Notes under the pieces: model-generated
Database searches by the model: none
What the model saw: only the letters and a program-made list of their open reading frames with translations
Told to the model about the DNA's origin: nothing
Program-made: the position numbers and the translations under genes
In this document: one piece after another, positions 36,701 through 44,016 of the stretch
Layout of the letters: every line of letters starts with the position of its first letter
Numbering within the stretch: the stretch's first letter is position 1
NCBI RefSeq assembly: GCF_013464485.1
Contig: NZ_RAUX01000045.1
Span: 1 to 63,311 of the forward strand
From: Stenotrophomonas maltophilia
GTDB taxonomy: Bacteria > Pseudomonadota > Gammaproteobacteria > Xanthomonadales > Xanthomonadaceae
Direction of reading: 5' to 3'
DNA: 63,311 nucleotides

Positions 36701-37296
36701 GCAGCGTCTGTCCACCTCATTCCACGAAGAAGATCCAACGCCCTCGATAGCTCGTACCGGTACTGGCGGGTAGTGAGTGCCGGAGGTTTGTCCTGCTGCC
36801 TTTCAGACAGCTCAATGCCAAGCCGAAGCGCCATTTCCTTTTCGAACAGTTCGCATGCCATGCGAGCCTTGATCGCTTGGCTTACGGCGCTAGTGAATTC
36901 CACTCTCACTATGATCGCCCTCAAGAGACTGTGGCGATGCAGTGACGACAGCGCTCGGTCCACCCATCGGAGTTCGTCAGGGATACCCACATCGACGGCA
37001 ATCTCAGGATTGTCGTGGGGATGGTCAGCGTCATTGGATGCCCGAACCGGATCGGCTGCCCACATCGGTACGATGCGCAGCCCTTTCACCCCAGTGGCAG
37101 CCGCCATTAGGCGGCGGCGGTCAGCGCCATCGCGAGCGATCAGTTCGCGAAGTGCTCTTTCAGGAGTTCTCGGAGCAAAGTCACGAGCCTTGTCCAGGAC
37201 ATGCACGCCCCTTTCAGCGCGGCTCAGCGCAAAGCGATTCACCTGGGCGTGACCCCAGCGGCGCAGTTCTTCGGTCAGCGGATCAGTGTTGCGCAT
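36697..37296 (-). CDS. Putative late antiterminator (Q-like)
   Basis: A 199-aa basic, helical protein starting at ATG 37296 (MRNTDPLTEELRRWG). It ends the delayed-early operon and lies directly before a strong promoter, a hairpin and the lysis genes. That is the position of lambda Q. I do not recognise a family by sequence. Antitermination is inferred from place and from two strong terminators inside the late operon. A DUF1133-type regulator is an alternative. Confidence 0.5.
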   Translation of the reverse strand: MRNTDPLTEELRRWGHAQVNRFALSRAERGVHVLDKARDFAPRTPERALRELIARDGADRRRLMAAATGVKGLRIVPMWAADPVRASNDADHPHDNPEIAVDVGIPDELRWVDRALSSLHRHSLLRAIIVRVEFTSAVSQAIKARMACELFEKEMALRLGIELSERQQDKPPALTTRQYRYELSRALDLLRGMRWTDAA

Positions 37297-37498
37297 CGCG
37301 CATGCCCTCCAGTACGGCGTCATCGAATCGGAAAACCGGCAGCTGTCTGTCGGTGTCGCAGGTGCCGGCCCGGTCGGGCCAGCCCTTGCAGTGAAAACCT
37401 TCGGTGCCGGTGGCGCGGAACTGGCAGACGGAGCAGCGGCCGTGCTTCTGCACATAGGACCGGTACCGCTTCTGCATGCGCAGCTCGGCCGGCGTCAC
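37283..37498 (-). CDS. Small cysteine-rich protein
   Basis: A 71-aa protein starting at GTG 37498, overlapping the upstream stop (GTGA). It has a Cys-x-x-Cys pair (GRCSVC), a later Cys in FHCKGW and another in AGTCDTD, so it may bind zinc. Function unknown. Part of the overlapping delayed-early gene chain. Confidence 0.6.
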   Translation of the reverse strand: MTPAELRMQKRYRSYVQKHGRCSVCQFRATGTEGFHCKGWPDRAGTCDTDRQLPVFRFDDAVLEGMRDAQH

Positions 37499-37863
37499 AG
37501 ACCCTCCTCCTTACGGATGCGCTCGGCCAAGTCCCTGACCTTCCAATCGGAAACCCCGCTGGGGATCGTGACCATCTTCTGGCAGCTGGTGCACTTCACC
37601 TTCGTACGGCCCTGCAGCAGGCGAACATGGGCCGAAAGGAGAGACCAGCGCTGGATGAGACTGCTGTCCTCGCGGGCCAGCTGCGCCAATGCCCAGACCG
37701 GATTGAGCTTCTCGCCACAGTCCCGGCAAGTCACTTCCGAGGCGCGCTCATCCACCAGGAAGTGGCTGTGGGCGCAGCTGCCGTAGGTGCGGACGATCGT
37801 CAGTTCATTGGCCGGGGCGTCCTTCGGCTTGACCGGCAGCCGCACCACATTTTCGTCGCTCAT
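37495..37863 (-). CDS. Zinc-ribbon protein, 122 aa
   Basis: ATG 37863 overlaps the RuvC stop (ATGA). Two pairs of cysteines (VTCRDCGEK and VKCTSCQKM) suggest one or two zinc ribbons. No named family. The role is probably nucleic-acid binding, inferred from the neighbours. Confidence 0.6.
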   Translation of the reverse strand: MSDENVVRLPVKPKDAPANELTIVRTYGSCAHSHFLVDERASEVTCRDCGEKLNPVWALAQLAREDSSLIQRWSLLSAHVRLLQGRTKVKCTSCQKMVTIPSGVSDWKVRDLAERIRKEEGL

Positions 37864-38399
37864 GCTGCTACCCCCATGGCCAGCTGGTGCTCGGCCCAGA
37901 GTCCGATCAAGAGCGCGTCGGCGCGGCCGTTGTGCTTCTTCAGGTTCAGCAGGTGGGCGGCGTCCGGGAACCGCTTGATGGCCAGCAGACGCGCCGCGTC
38001 CTTGTCCTGACCGGTCAGTCCGAACCGGCGCTTCCAGCTGGCAGGCTCCGCACGCATGTAGGGAATGCCCAGAAGCTCGAATGCGGCCTTGGCCTTGCCG
38101 TAGTGGTCGCCGAAGTTGAAGGACGACTGAGGTCCTGCCCGCCGCTCTTCTTTGCCGTCGGCGCCCCGCTTCGGTGGCATCGCACGCACCCGCTCGATCA
38201 CCCCGGATACGTCTGCGCCCGGGTTCATGTCTTTCGCGGCACGGATGAACACCGCGATGGCCCGGGCGTCGACCTCCTCGTTCTCCCCGACGGTCAGCAG
38301 CGGCATGTCGATCACCGGCCCTGCTGCTCCGTCGACGAGCGCGGCAATGGCGCCGGTCCTGCCGGGGTCGATGCTGATAATCAGGCGGCGGGTCGCCAT
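37860..38399 (-). CDS. RuvC-like Holliday junction resolvase
   Basis: A 179-aa RNase H-fold nuclease. The first catalytic Asp is in IISIDPGRTGAIAAL (residue 11), a mid-protein Glu in VIERVRAMP and closing acidic residues in NGRADALLIGLWA. It probably resolves branched replication or recombination DNA before packaging. Overlaps both neighbours. Confidence 0.85.
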   Translation of the reverse strand: MATRRLIISIDPGRTGAIAALVDGAAGPVIDMPLLTVGENEEVDARAIAVFIRAAKDMNPGADVSGVIERVRAMPPKRGADGKEERRAGPQSSFNFGDHYGKAKAAFELLGIPYMRAEPASWKRRFGLTGQDKDAARLLAIKRFPDAAHLLNLKKHNGRADALLIGLWAEHQLAMGVAA

Positions 38400-38776
38400 G
38401 AGGTCTTCTCCAGGTGCTGTTCGATAAGGGTGTTCTGCAGGTCCAGCAGGTAGTCATCGCTGCCGACCTCCTGCCGAAACTTGCGGGGTTGACTGGCGTA
38501 GGACGGGCCGAACAGTTCCTCACAGCGGGCCGCCGACATCCCGCCGAATGGCTCGCCGCGGTGGGACCACGGGTTCAGGCCGATGGTGAAGTCGTGGCCC
38601 CGGCGCTTGGCGCCGTGCTTGCCGCCGACCGTCAGGTGGTGCACCTCGGCCGGGATTGGCCTGTCCCCCCAGTCGATGCCCAAGCTGTGAGCCACGATGC
38701 AGCCGATCTCGGTGATGGCGTCCATCCGCTGCTGCTGGGCTACCGTGGGGGTGGTGGTGCTGCGTCCGCGCTTCAT
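38381..38776 (-). CDS. Ref family RecA-dependent nuclease
   Basis: A 131-aa protein like phage P1 Ref, an HNH-type nuclease that acts with RecA filaments to stimulate recombination. The HH pair AEVHHLTVGGKHGAKRRGH and SHRGEPFGGMSAARCEELFGPS match the family core. Overlaps RuvC and the nuclease-like gene. Confidence 0.8.
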   Translation of the reverse strand: MKRGRSTTTPTVAQQQRMDAITEIGCIVAHSLGIDWGDRPIPAEVHHLTVGGKHGAKRRGHDFTIGLNPWSHRGEPFGGMSAARCEELFGPSYASQPRKFRQEVGSDDYLLDLQNTLIEQHLEKTSWRPAA

Positions 38777-39576
38777 GCCGCAACTCCCGCTCGCTTCGCC
38801 CGCGCCGTTGCCAGCACGTCGGCGTACGCTTCGGGGTGCTGCTTGTCGAAAGCAGGGATGCTGCCACGTGCCCAGCGGCCCTCGCCCAGCTGCTGGAGCC
38901 AGCCGTCGGATGCACAGAAGCGGCGCGGATCCACGCCGTGGGCGCGAACGCCCTTCGCTGTGGTGAATCCATCCAGTTCAATGTCAGCGAGCACCTTCAG
39001 CGCGCCGATCTTCCACGGCGTCAGACGCAGCGGCGCCGGAACACCAGCAGCCACCAGCGGCACTATCTCCGGCAGGACGCATCGGTGTGTGGGGTTCCAG
39101 TCGAACCACGCCGGCTGACCGTAGTCGTACAGATTCCCGGTCTCTGCGTCCCAGGGCGCCGGGCTCCGAAGGTCAGCGCGGTGCACTTCGCGCTGGATCT
39201 GTTCGCCTGGCTGCTGTCGCCACCGACCACTGCAGCTGTCCGGCACCAGCACCTGCACGCCGAGCGCCTCCAGCATCCTAGCAATGCCATAGTTCGCCTC
39301 GGTGGTGCACGGAACAAGCACCGCGCGGAAGTCCGGGCCATCGCCACCGGATCCTCCCCAACGATGTGGCAGGATTTGGTCGGCCACCTTGGCGTTTAGC
39401 TGAAGCTTCGCTTCTATTCCCAGCTGGTGCCCAGTAGCTTTCCAGACAGCGAGAATGTCGAAGTTTGCGGTTTCGGGGTAGATCTCCCAGCCCCCGGTCG
39501 AACTGAGGCACTCGATCAGCCTGTTGCACAGTGCAGCTTCTGTCGGGTACAGCGCTTTGATCTCTGCCGCCTTCAT
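38773..39576 (-). CDS. Hypothetical protein with PD-(D/E)XK-like nuclease motif
   Basis: A 267-aa protein. NFDILAVWKATGHQLGIEAKLQ contains Asp40 and Glu55-x-Lys57, the spacing of a restriction-endonuclease-fold active site. I do not recognise the family. It sits between Ref and a DUF1367-like gene, which fits a recombination or DNA-processing role. Confidence 0.6.
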   Translation of the reverse strand: MKAAEIKALYPTEAALCNRLIECLSSTGGWEIYPETANFDILAVWKATGHQLGIEAKLQLNAKVADQILPHRWGGSGGDGPDFRAVLVPCTTEANYGIARMLEALGVQVLVPDSCSGRWRQQPGEQIQREVHRADLRSPAPWDAETGNLYDYGQPAWFDWNPTHRCVLPEIVPLVAAGVPAPLRLTPWKIGALKVLADIELDGFTTAKGVRAHGVDPRRFCASDGWLQQLGEGRWARGSIPAFDKQHPEAYADVLATARAKRAGVAA

Positions 39577-40205
39577 GCCGCCCTCCCCGGCAGCTGCCGG
39601 CCATTGACCATCCGCCAGTACTCCGCGCGCACGTCGTCCAGCATGACGTGCGCGTAGTGGTCACCGATCCAGGCGGTGATGCCCTTGAAGAAGGCAGCGA
39701 AGTCCTCCTCCTCCATCGAATCGAAGGCCAGGGACTGGGCGACCTTCACCGGAATGGTCCGGATCTCAGGCAGCACCGCCGCAAGCACCTTGCGCGCGCC
39801 AGCGCCCAGCACCGTCTCTGCGGCATCCAGCAGCGCCCTCACCACCGGGCTGGCGTCCATCTCCACCATCTCGCAGCAGATGCCCGACTCCAGCTGCACC
39901 TGTTTCAGCGCCGCATGCGCGTCCAGGTCACGGAACGCCTCGACGTTGTCGACCAGCAGGTGCCCGATGACATGGGCCAACCTGTGGAACGCGGCATTGC
40001 GCGAGGCCTTGATCTCCAGCCGGTACTCATGCCCGACGCGGTAGCCTCGGTCCTTGGCCAGCCTGCGATCGATGTCGTTGCTCGGGGCAAACGCACCGAT
40101 CTCCTCGCCCGTGGCCGGATCGACCAGGCGCAGGCAGATGGCGTAGATTGGCCGGCTGGCCCGTTTCGCGCGGATCTTGCGCGCTGCTGCTGTCATCGCG
40201 GTCAT
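39573..40205 (-). CDS. Hypothetical phage protein, DUF1367-like
   Basis: A 210-aa protein. KASRNAAFHRLAHVIGHLLVDNVEAF and DFAAFFKGITAWIGDHYAHV recall the DUF1367 family often found in lambdoid nin-like regions. The family assignment is by resemblance only. Confidence 0.5.
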   Translation of the reverse strand: MTAMTAAARKIRAKRASRPIYAICLRLVDPATGEEIGAFAPSNDIDRRLAKDRGYRVGHEYRLEIKASRNAAFHRLAHVIGHLLVDNVEAFRDLDAHAALKQVQLESGICCEMVEMDASPVVRALLDAAETVLGAGARKVLAAVLPEIRTIPVKVAQSLAFDSMEEEDFAAFFKGITAWIGDHYAHVMLDDVRAEYWRMVNGRQLPGRAA

Positions 40206-41512
40206 GTGGCATCCCCGAGTTCATCGGCAGCGCTGCGGTTGACATAGGACGTCGAACCACCGTGCCAGGTCACCGGAACCACGCCGATGTTTCCGTGCCG
40301 GTTCTTCACCACGTTGATTTCTGCTGCTGTGCGCTCGGCTTGCGGGTTGGACAGGTCGCGCCACAGCATCATGATCTGGTCGGCTTCCTTCTCGATCTCC
40401 GAGCTGTCGGCCAAGTGCTTCATCTGCGGCCGCTCTCCATCGGCCTCGCGGTTCACCTGGGCCAGCGCCACCACCGGGATCCGCAAATCGCGGGCCAGAT
40501 TCTTCAGGCTGCGGGTGATGCTGCCCACCTGCTGATGCTTCGGTGCGCGTGACATCGATGCGATCTCGATGCGCTGAAGGTAGTCGACGTAGAGCGCGCG
40601 GATTCCCAGCTGGTGCTTCCACCGGCGCGCCTCGCGTATCACCTCGGTGATGTCCGGCGACGGCCGGTCGTGGATGCGCACCGGGAGCGCGCCGTATTGC
40701 TCGGCGGCGTGCAGCAGCGAGCCGACATCGTCGTGGCGGAACTTACCAGCGCGCAGGCGTCCCACGTTGACGCCCGAGCCGGCAGCAAGCCAGCGCAGGC
40801 CCACCTGGTCGGCCGGCTGCTCGCCAGAGATCAGGCCGACCGCCCCACCCTTCGCGCCGGCGGCAGTGGCTCCCAGCAGGAAGCCGGTCTTTCCCATCGC
40901 CGGACGGGCGCCAACGATGATCAGGTCGCTGTCGTGGAAGCCGCCCAGCGCCTCGTCCAGGTCGAAGATGCCCGTGGAAACGCCGATCAGCTTCCCGCCG
41001 TTGCGCTGCGCCTCCATGGCCTGCGCCACCGCCGCATCGAGCGCCGACTGCGAGGTGTGCTCGTAGCTGCGGTCGGCGGTGTGCAGGGTCATCAGCCGCT
41101 GGATCGCGGCGTCCACCGCGTCCTCCTGCCGAGCCTGCGCGCCTTCCTGCAGCTCCCGCGCAATGGCCAAGGCCTCGCGGTCTCGCCAAGCGGCCAGAAG
41201 GATCGACGCTTGGTAGGCCGGCTGGCTGCTGGGGTACAGATCGCGGTCTACGCCGATCAGCATCGCCAGCTCGCTCAGTCGCGGGCTGCCCATGCGGTCG
41301 GCCACGTCTGAGATCGTCACCGCGTCCACCGGCTTTCCGCCGGCGTCCATGCTTCGGATCAGCTCCCACAGCTGACCGTGCGCCTCGTTGCCGAAGTGCC
41401 CCGGCTGCAGCGGCATGTCGGCGATGCTGGACGGACGGCACATCGCCGTGTGCAGAACTTGGCGCTCGACCTGGTGGATGGCGGCGCGGTGGTTGGCTTC
41501 GAGGGTCGTCAT
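40202..41512 (-). CDS. Replicative DNA helicase, DnaB-like
   Basis: A 436-aa hexameric helicase. The N-terminal domain (RQVLHTAMCRPSSIADMPLQPGHF) is followed by a RecA-like ATPase with Walker A GARPAMGKT (201-209) and ADSSEIEKEADQIMMLWRD near the end. ATG 41512 (MTTLEANHRAAIHQVE) is the natural start and overlaps the O-like stop. It is loaded by the O-like protein. The phage thus supplies its own helicase. Confidence 0.9.
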   Translation of the reverse strand: MTTLEANHRAAIHQVERQVLHTAMCRPSSIADMPLQPGHFGNEAHGQLWELIRSMDAGGKPVDAVTISDVADRMGSPRLSELAMLIGVDRDLYPSSQPAYQASILLAAWRDREALAIARELQEGAQARQEDAVDAAIQRLMTLHTADRSYEHTSQSALDAAVAQAMEAQRNGGKLIGVSTGIFDLDEALGGFHDSDLIIVGARPAMGKTGFLLGATAAGAKGGAVGLISGEQPADQVGLRWLAAGSGVNVGRLRAGKFRHDDVGSLLHAAEQYGALPVRIHDRPSPDITEVIREARRWKHQLGIRALYVDYLQRIEIASMSRAPKHQQVGSITRSLKNLARDLRIPVVALAQVNREADGERPQMKHLADSSEIEKEADQIMMLWRDLSNPQAERTAAEINVVKNRHGNIGVVPVTWHGGSTSYVNRSAADELGDAT

Positions 41513-42351
41513 GCGCTCAGCCTCGGCAGTTCGCCCTTCTGCGGTGCCGGCGCTGTGCTCCGCCGAGTGGGCGCCTGGTTCTGCGCACGGCTGAGCCATG
41601 AGTTCACGAACCGCATGGCACCGCTGCGGGTCTTGCGGTTCTTGGGGTTGGCCATTGCCCAGGCCTTCAGCGCCCGCAGTTCCTGCAGGACAACGATGCC
41701 GGGGTACAGCCCTTGGAACTCGTCCAACTGCACCTGCGTCAGTCCGAACTCGGAACCGTCGTTCAGCAGGAACCCGATCACTTCCGGTGCCGGTGGTTCA
41801 ACTGGCTCTAGCGGCAGCAGGTCGTCAGCCGGAGCCGGCGTGTCCGGCGCAGCGCCAGTGGTTTGGTTTGGGTTCTCTCTGGGTTGGGTTGGGTTGGGTT
41901 CTGTTGGGGTAACCGTTGGGGGAACCGTTTCTGCAACGGTTTGGAGAACGGTTCGGTAGTCGTTACCCAAGTGCTTGACGTACTTCAGGATTGCGCCGGC
42001 CACACGGACCTTTGCCTCCCCCTTCGGAAGCGCCTCGAACTCCGCCATGCGCGCTGCGGCCACGTTGGCGTTCGCGACCTTGTTCCAGCGCAGGAATCCG
42101 GGCAGAAAAACAACCCCTTCGAAACGGTATGCGAAACCGTTTCTAGACAGTTCGGCAAACCCTTCCGAAACCCTTTCCATTGACCAGCCGAGGTCGGCCA
42201 TCACGTAGCCGTCGGGGCAGCGGTAGCAGCCCAGGCCATTCGAGTGGGGACCGGTCAGCAGGTAGGCGGCAAGCAGCTTGCCGGCGTCGGTCCATTGCTG
42301 GGCGTCTTGACTCTGCCAGAGCGCGCACTGGATCTGTCCGTACTCACGCAT
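41509..42351 (-). CDS. Replication initiator/O-like protein
   Basis: A 280-aa protein from ATG 42351 with an excellent AAGGAG site. The N-terminus is a winged-helix-like domain (REYGQIQCALWQSQDAQQWTDAGKLLAAYLLTGPHSN), the middle is Pro/Thr-rich and the C-terminus (PGIVVLQELRALKAWAMANPKNRKTRSGAMRFVNSWLS) is typical of phage replisome organisers. Its coding DNA contains AACCGTT iterons at exact 12-bp spacing, a lambda-like origin layout. Confidence 0.8.
   Translation of the reverse strand: MREYGQIQCALWQSQDAQQWTDAGKLLAAYLLTGPHSNGLGCYRCPDGYVMADLGWSMERVSEGFAELSRNGFAYRFEGVVFLPGFLRWNKVANANVAAARMAEFEALPKGEAKVRVAGAILKYVKHLGNDYRTVLQTVAETVPPTVTPTEPNPTQPRENPNQTTGAAPDTPAPADDLLPLEPVEPPAPEVIGFLLNDGSEFGLTQVQLDEFQGLYPGIVVLQELRALKAWAMANPKNRKTRSGAMRFVNSWLSRAQNQAPTRRSTAPAPQKGELPRLSA
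41911..42141. other. Candidate replication origin (AACCGTT iterons)
   Basis: Within the O-like gene AACCGTT or its complement occurs at 41911, 41923, 41935 and 41947, exactly 12 bp apart, and again at 42123 and 42135. Four tandem GGGTT units (41881-41900) lie beside it. This resembles the lambda ori inside gene O. Confidence 0.6.
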
Positions 42352-42395
42352 GGGATACTCCTTCCGGCAAGCCAACCACCGAACAAGGAGCTGAT

Positions 42396-42605
42396 ATGGA
42401 TCTCAGAAACATTGCGCAGGTCGCCCACACTGATCGGCAAGAAGACGTTAACAAGATGCTTGAGGACGGCTGGGTGCTGCTGGCCACCTCAGGCGGCAAA
42501 GATGAAGAGGGATACCCAATTTTCTGGCACGCACTAGGGCGGCCAGAGGACCCAATCCTCTTTGCGATCGAGCTGCTGCAGAGCAGGGTTAAAGCCAAGG
42601 GCTGA
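42396..42605 (+). CDS. Small plus-strand protein, 69 aa
   Basis: ATG 42396 has a strong AAGGAG site. The protein (MDLRNIAQVAHTDRQEDVN, DGWVLLATSGG, PIFWHALGRP) is a small alpha-beta domain I cannot name. It is antisense to the early PR transcript and lies between the O-like and cII genes. Confidence 0.65.
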   Translation: MDLRNIAQVAHTDRQEDVNKMLEDGWVLLATSGGKDEEGYPIFWHALGRPEDPILFAIELLQSRVKAKG

Positions 42606-42606
42606 A

Positions 42607-42693
42607 TCATTTCGCGATCCCCAACACCAGCAGGCAGCCGGCGATATGCCAGAGCTGCCTGACTGCCCAGATGGCCTTCTCCGTAGCGTTCAT
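42607..42693 (-). CDS. 28-aa hydrophobic peptide coupled to cII
   Basis: MNATEKAIWAVRQLWHIAGCLLVLGIAK, given here only as its two halves MNATEKAIWAVRQLW and HIAGCLLVLGIAK, starts in the cII stop (ATGA). The C-terminal half is hydrophobic enough for a membrane segment. The ORF is too short for ordinary gene finding. Supported only by the exact stop-start overlap. Confidence 0.45.
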   Translation of the reverse strand: MNATEKAIWAVRQLWHIAGCLLVLGIAK

Positions 42694-43163
42694 ACCCCAC
42701 CCCGCTCTGCTGCAGCCTCGGCGTGCTGGCTGACCTGCACCAGCGCAGCGATCACCCGCATGACATCGCGAGAAACCTGATCCGACTCGTTGCCGGTGAT
42801 GCGGTTGTCGGCCATGGCCTGGGCGATGGTCTCTGCCAGATCGCCCTTGGCTGCCGCGGCAGCCAGCATCGCGCTGATGATCGACCCTGCCTCGGGTGCC
42901 TTGACCGGTTGTGCCATGAATCCATGGGTGGCCGCCAAGGCATGGAGGATCCGGTAGTCGCCGGTCAGCCCCATCAGCCGATCAGCTTCGGCCAGCGTCA
43001 GGTGGTGGGACGTCGTGTTCGGGTTGACCTTGCTGTTCAGCACGGCCTCGGACATGGGCACACGCTCACCGTCCTTGTTGAGGCGGGTCAGTCGCTCAGC
43101 AAGGGGACCAGCACCGCCCGGGTAGTCGTGGACGGTGTCATAGGCAGCATCAAGTACGTTCAT
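42690..43163 (-). CDS. CII family regulatory protein
   Basis: A 157-aa protein matching the phage CII regulator family (TVHDYPGGAGPLAERLTRLN, EAVLNSKVNPNTTSHHLTLAEADRLMGLTGDYRIL). Such proteins activate cI and integrase promoters to favour lysogeny. It lies downstream of cro in the PR transcript, the classical place. The 3' end overlaps a 28-aa peptide gene. Confidence 0.85.
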   Translation of the reverse strand: MNVLDAAYDTVHDYPGGAGPLAERLTRLNKDGERVPMSEAVLNSKVNPNTTSHHLTLAEADRLMGLTGDYRILHALAATHGFMAQPVKAPEAGSIISAMLAAAAAKGDLAETIAQAMADNRITGNESDQVSRDVMRVIAALVQVSQHAEAAAERGGV

Positions 43164-43247
43164 GGGCGGATTCTCTAAACGTGGTTTGGCGGACGTCAGC
43201 GGCGCACCATCAGCGCCATGGAGAACATCACGTCACGGATGAAGGGA

Positions 43248-43311
43248 GTCGCCCTCCTTGCGGTAGGCTGCGGTCACCACACGCACAGCCAAAGCCCACA
43301 AGGAGGGCGAC
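43248..43311 (+). promoter_or_regulatory. Stem that masks the ribosome site of the 43312 gene
   Basis: GTCGCCCTCCTT (43248-43259) is the perfect 12-bp complement of AAGGAGGGCGAC (43300-43311), which contains the Shine-Dalgarno sequence directly before ATG 43312. In mRNA they would form a 12-bp stem over 40 nt. Confidence 0.65.
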
Positions 43312-43581
43312 ATGGAAGAGAAACAAGCAGACACCGAAAGCGAACTCGGATCATTCATCGGGGGGAACATCGCGGGCTCGGCATTCGCCTTGGTCGCGCT
43401 GATCGAAGCACTCGCGGAGCAGCCTGGAATCGACGCAGAGAAGCTGGTCAAGGACTTCATGGAGCGCCTTCCGGCTCGGGGGTCTGCATCGCCTGGGGCG
43501 GAGCTGATCTACGACTCAATCGAAGGCTTGCTGCGGAGCGACAGCGAACCGGAAGAAGCTCCGCCGCCGCAGACCGCCTGA
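43312..43581 (+). CDS. Small acidic protein, 89 aa, antisense to early transcript
   Basis: A protein starting MEEKQADTESELGSFIGGN with a strong AAGGAGG site that is occluded in the predicted 12-bp stem. Two helices (about 18-52) and an acidic proline-rich end are visible. It lies between cro and cII but on the opposite strand, so the PR transcript is antisense to it. A hairpin CTCGGTCC/GGACCGAG (43602-43629) follows. Function unknown. Confidence 0.65.
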   Translation: MEEKQADTESELGSFIGGNIAGSAFALVALIEALAEQPGIDAEKLVKDFMERLPARGSASPGAELIYDSIEGLLRSDSEPEEAPPPQTA

Positions 43582-43688
43582 CCTCTGCGACCTGGCTGTC
43601 CCTCGGTCCTGCGCAGTGCCGGGACCGAGCTTCATCCCTGCCCGGTTTCAGCAGCCAGTTGCGGACCCACAGCCTGGGATTCCAACGG

Positions 43689-43928
43689 TCAGGCAGCATG
43701 GGGCGCCTCCTGCTGGTCGTCGTTGGCGGCTGGCGGACCGAACACATCCGGCCGCAGCAGATGGCGGGACACACCCGTCGCTGCCTCTATGGCGAGGACG
43801 TGGCGAGGCGGAACGGGCCGGTTGCCGCTTACCCACTGATTCACTGCCTGGGGGGTAACCCCCAGAAGGCGCGCGACACCGGCTTGGCCGGTTCCCAACT
43901 GCTCGATGGCGGTGGCGATTGCGTTCAT
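43689..43928 (-). CDS. Cro-like repressor (YdaS family)
   Basis: A 79-aa helix-turn-helix protein (GQAGVARLLGVTPQAVNQWVSGNRPVPPRHVL), like YdaS/Cro. It is divergent from cI, and its promoter is covered by CI operators. It should bind the same AAGCRRTGCTT sites and promote the lytic course. Confidence 0.85.
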   Translation of the reverse strand: MNAIATAIEQLGTGQAGVARLLGVTPQAVNQWVSGNRPVPPRHVLAIEAATGVSRHLLRPDVFGPPAANDDQQEAPHAA

Positions 43929-43934
43929 GCCGCC

Positions 43935-43964
43935 ATCTTAAGCATCGCTTTAGTTTTAGGTCAA
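43935..43964 (-). promoter_or_regulatory. PR promoter of cro
   Basis: On the minus strand TTGACC (43964-43959), 18 bp and TAAGAT (43940-43935) form a good sigma-70 promoter. Operator copies at 43940-43950 and 43963-43973 overlap the -10 and -35 boxes respectively. Confidence 0.75.
43940..43950. promoter_or_regulatory. CI/Cro operator 1
   Basis: AAGCATCGCTT, the complement of AAGCGATGCTT, overlaps the -10 region of the cro promoter. Confidence 0.75.
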
Positions 43965-43973
43965 GCAATGCTT
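43963..43973. promoter_or_regulatory. CI/Cro operator 2
   Basis: AAGCAATGCTT overlaps the -35 region of the cro promoter, with 23 bp from operator 1. Confidence 0.75.
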
Positions 43974-44005
43974 TCTTACATCATTGGTCCGGCCATCGGA
44001 CAATC

Positions 44006-44016
44006 AAGCGATGCTT
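44006..44016. promoter_or_regulatory. CI/Cro operator 3
   Basis: AAGCGATGCTT overlaps the cI start codon (ATG 44011), so CI or Cro binding could limit cI expression. Confidence 0.7.

Noticed and set aside
41881-41900. GGGTT repeats as telomere-like or mobile-element ends
   Set aside because: They are four short units inside the coding region and fit better as part of a replication-origin region or codon bias.
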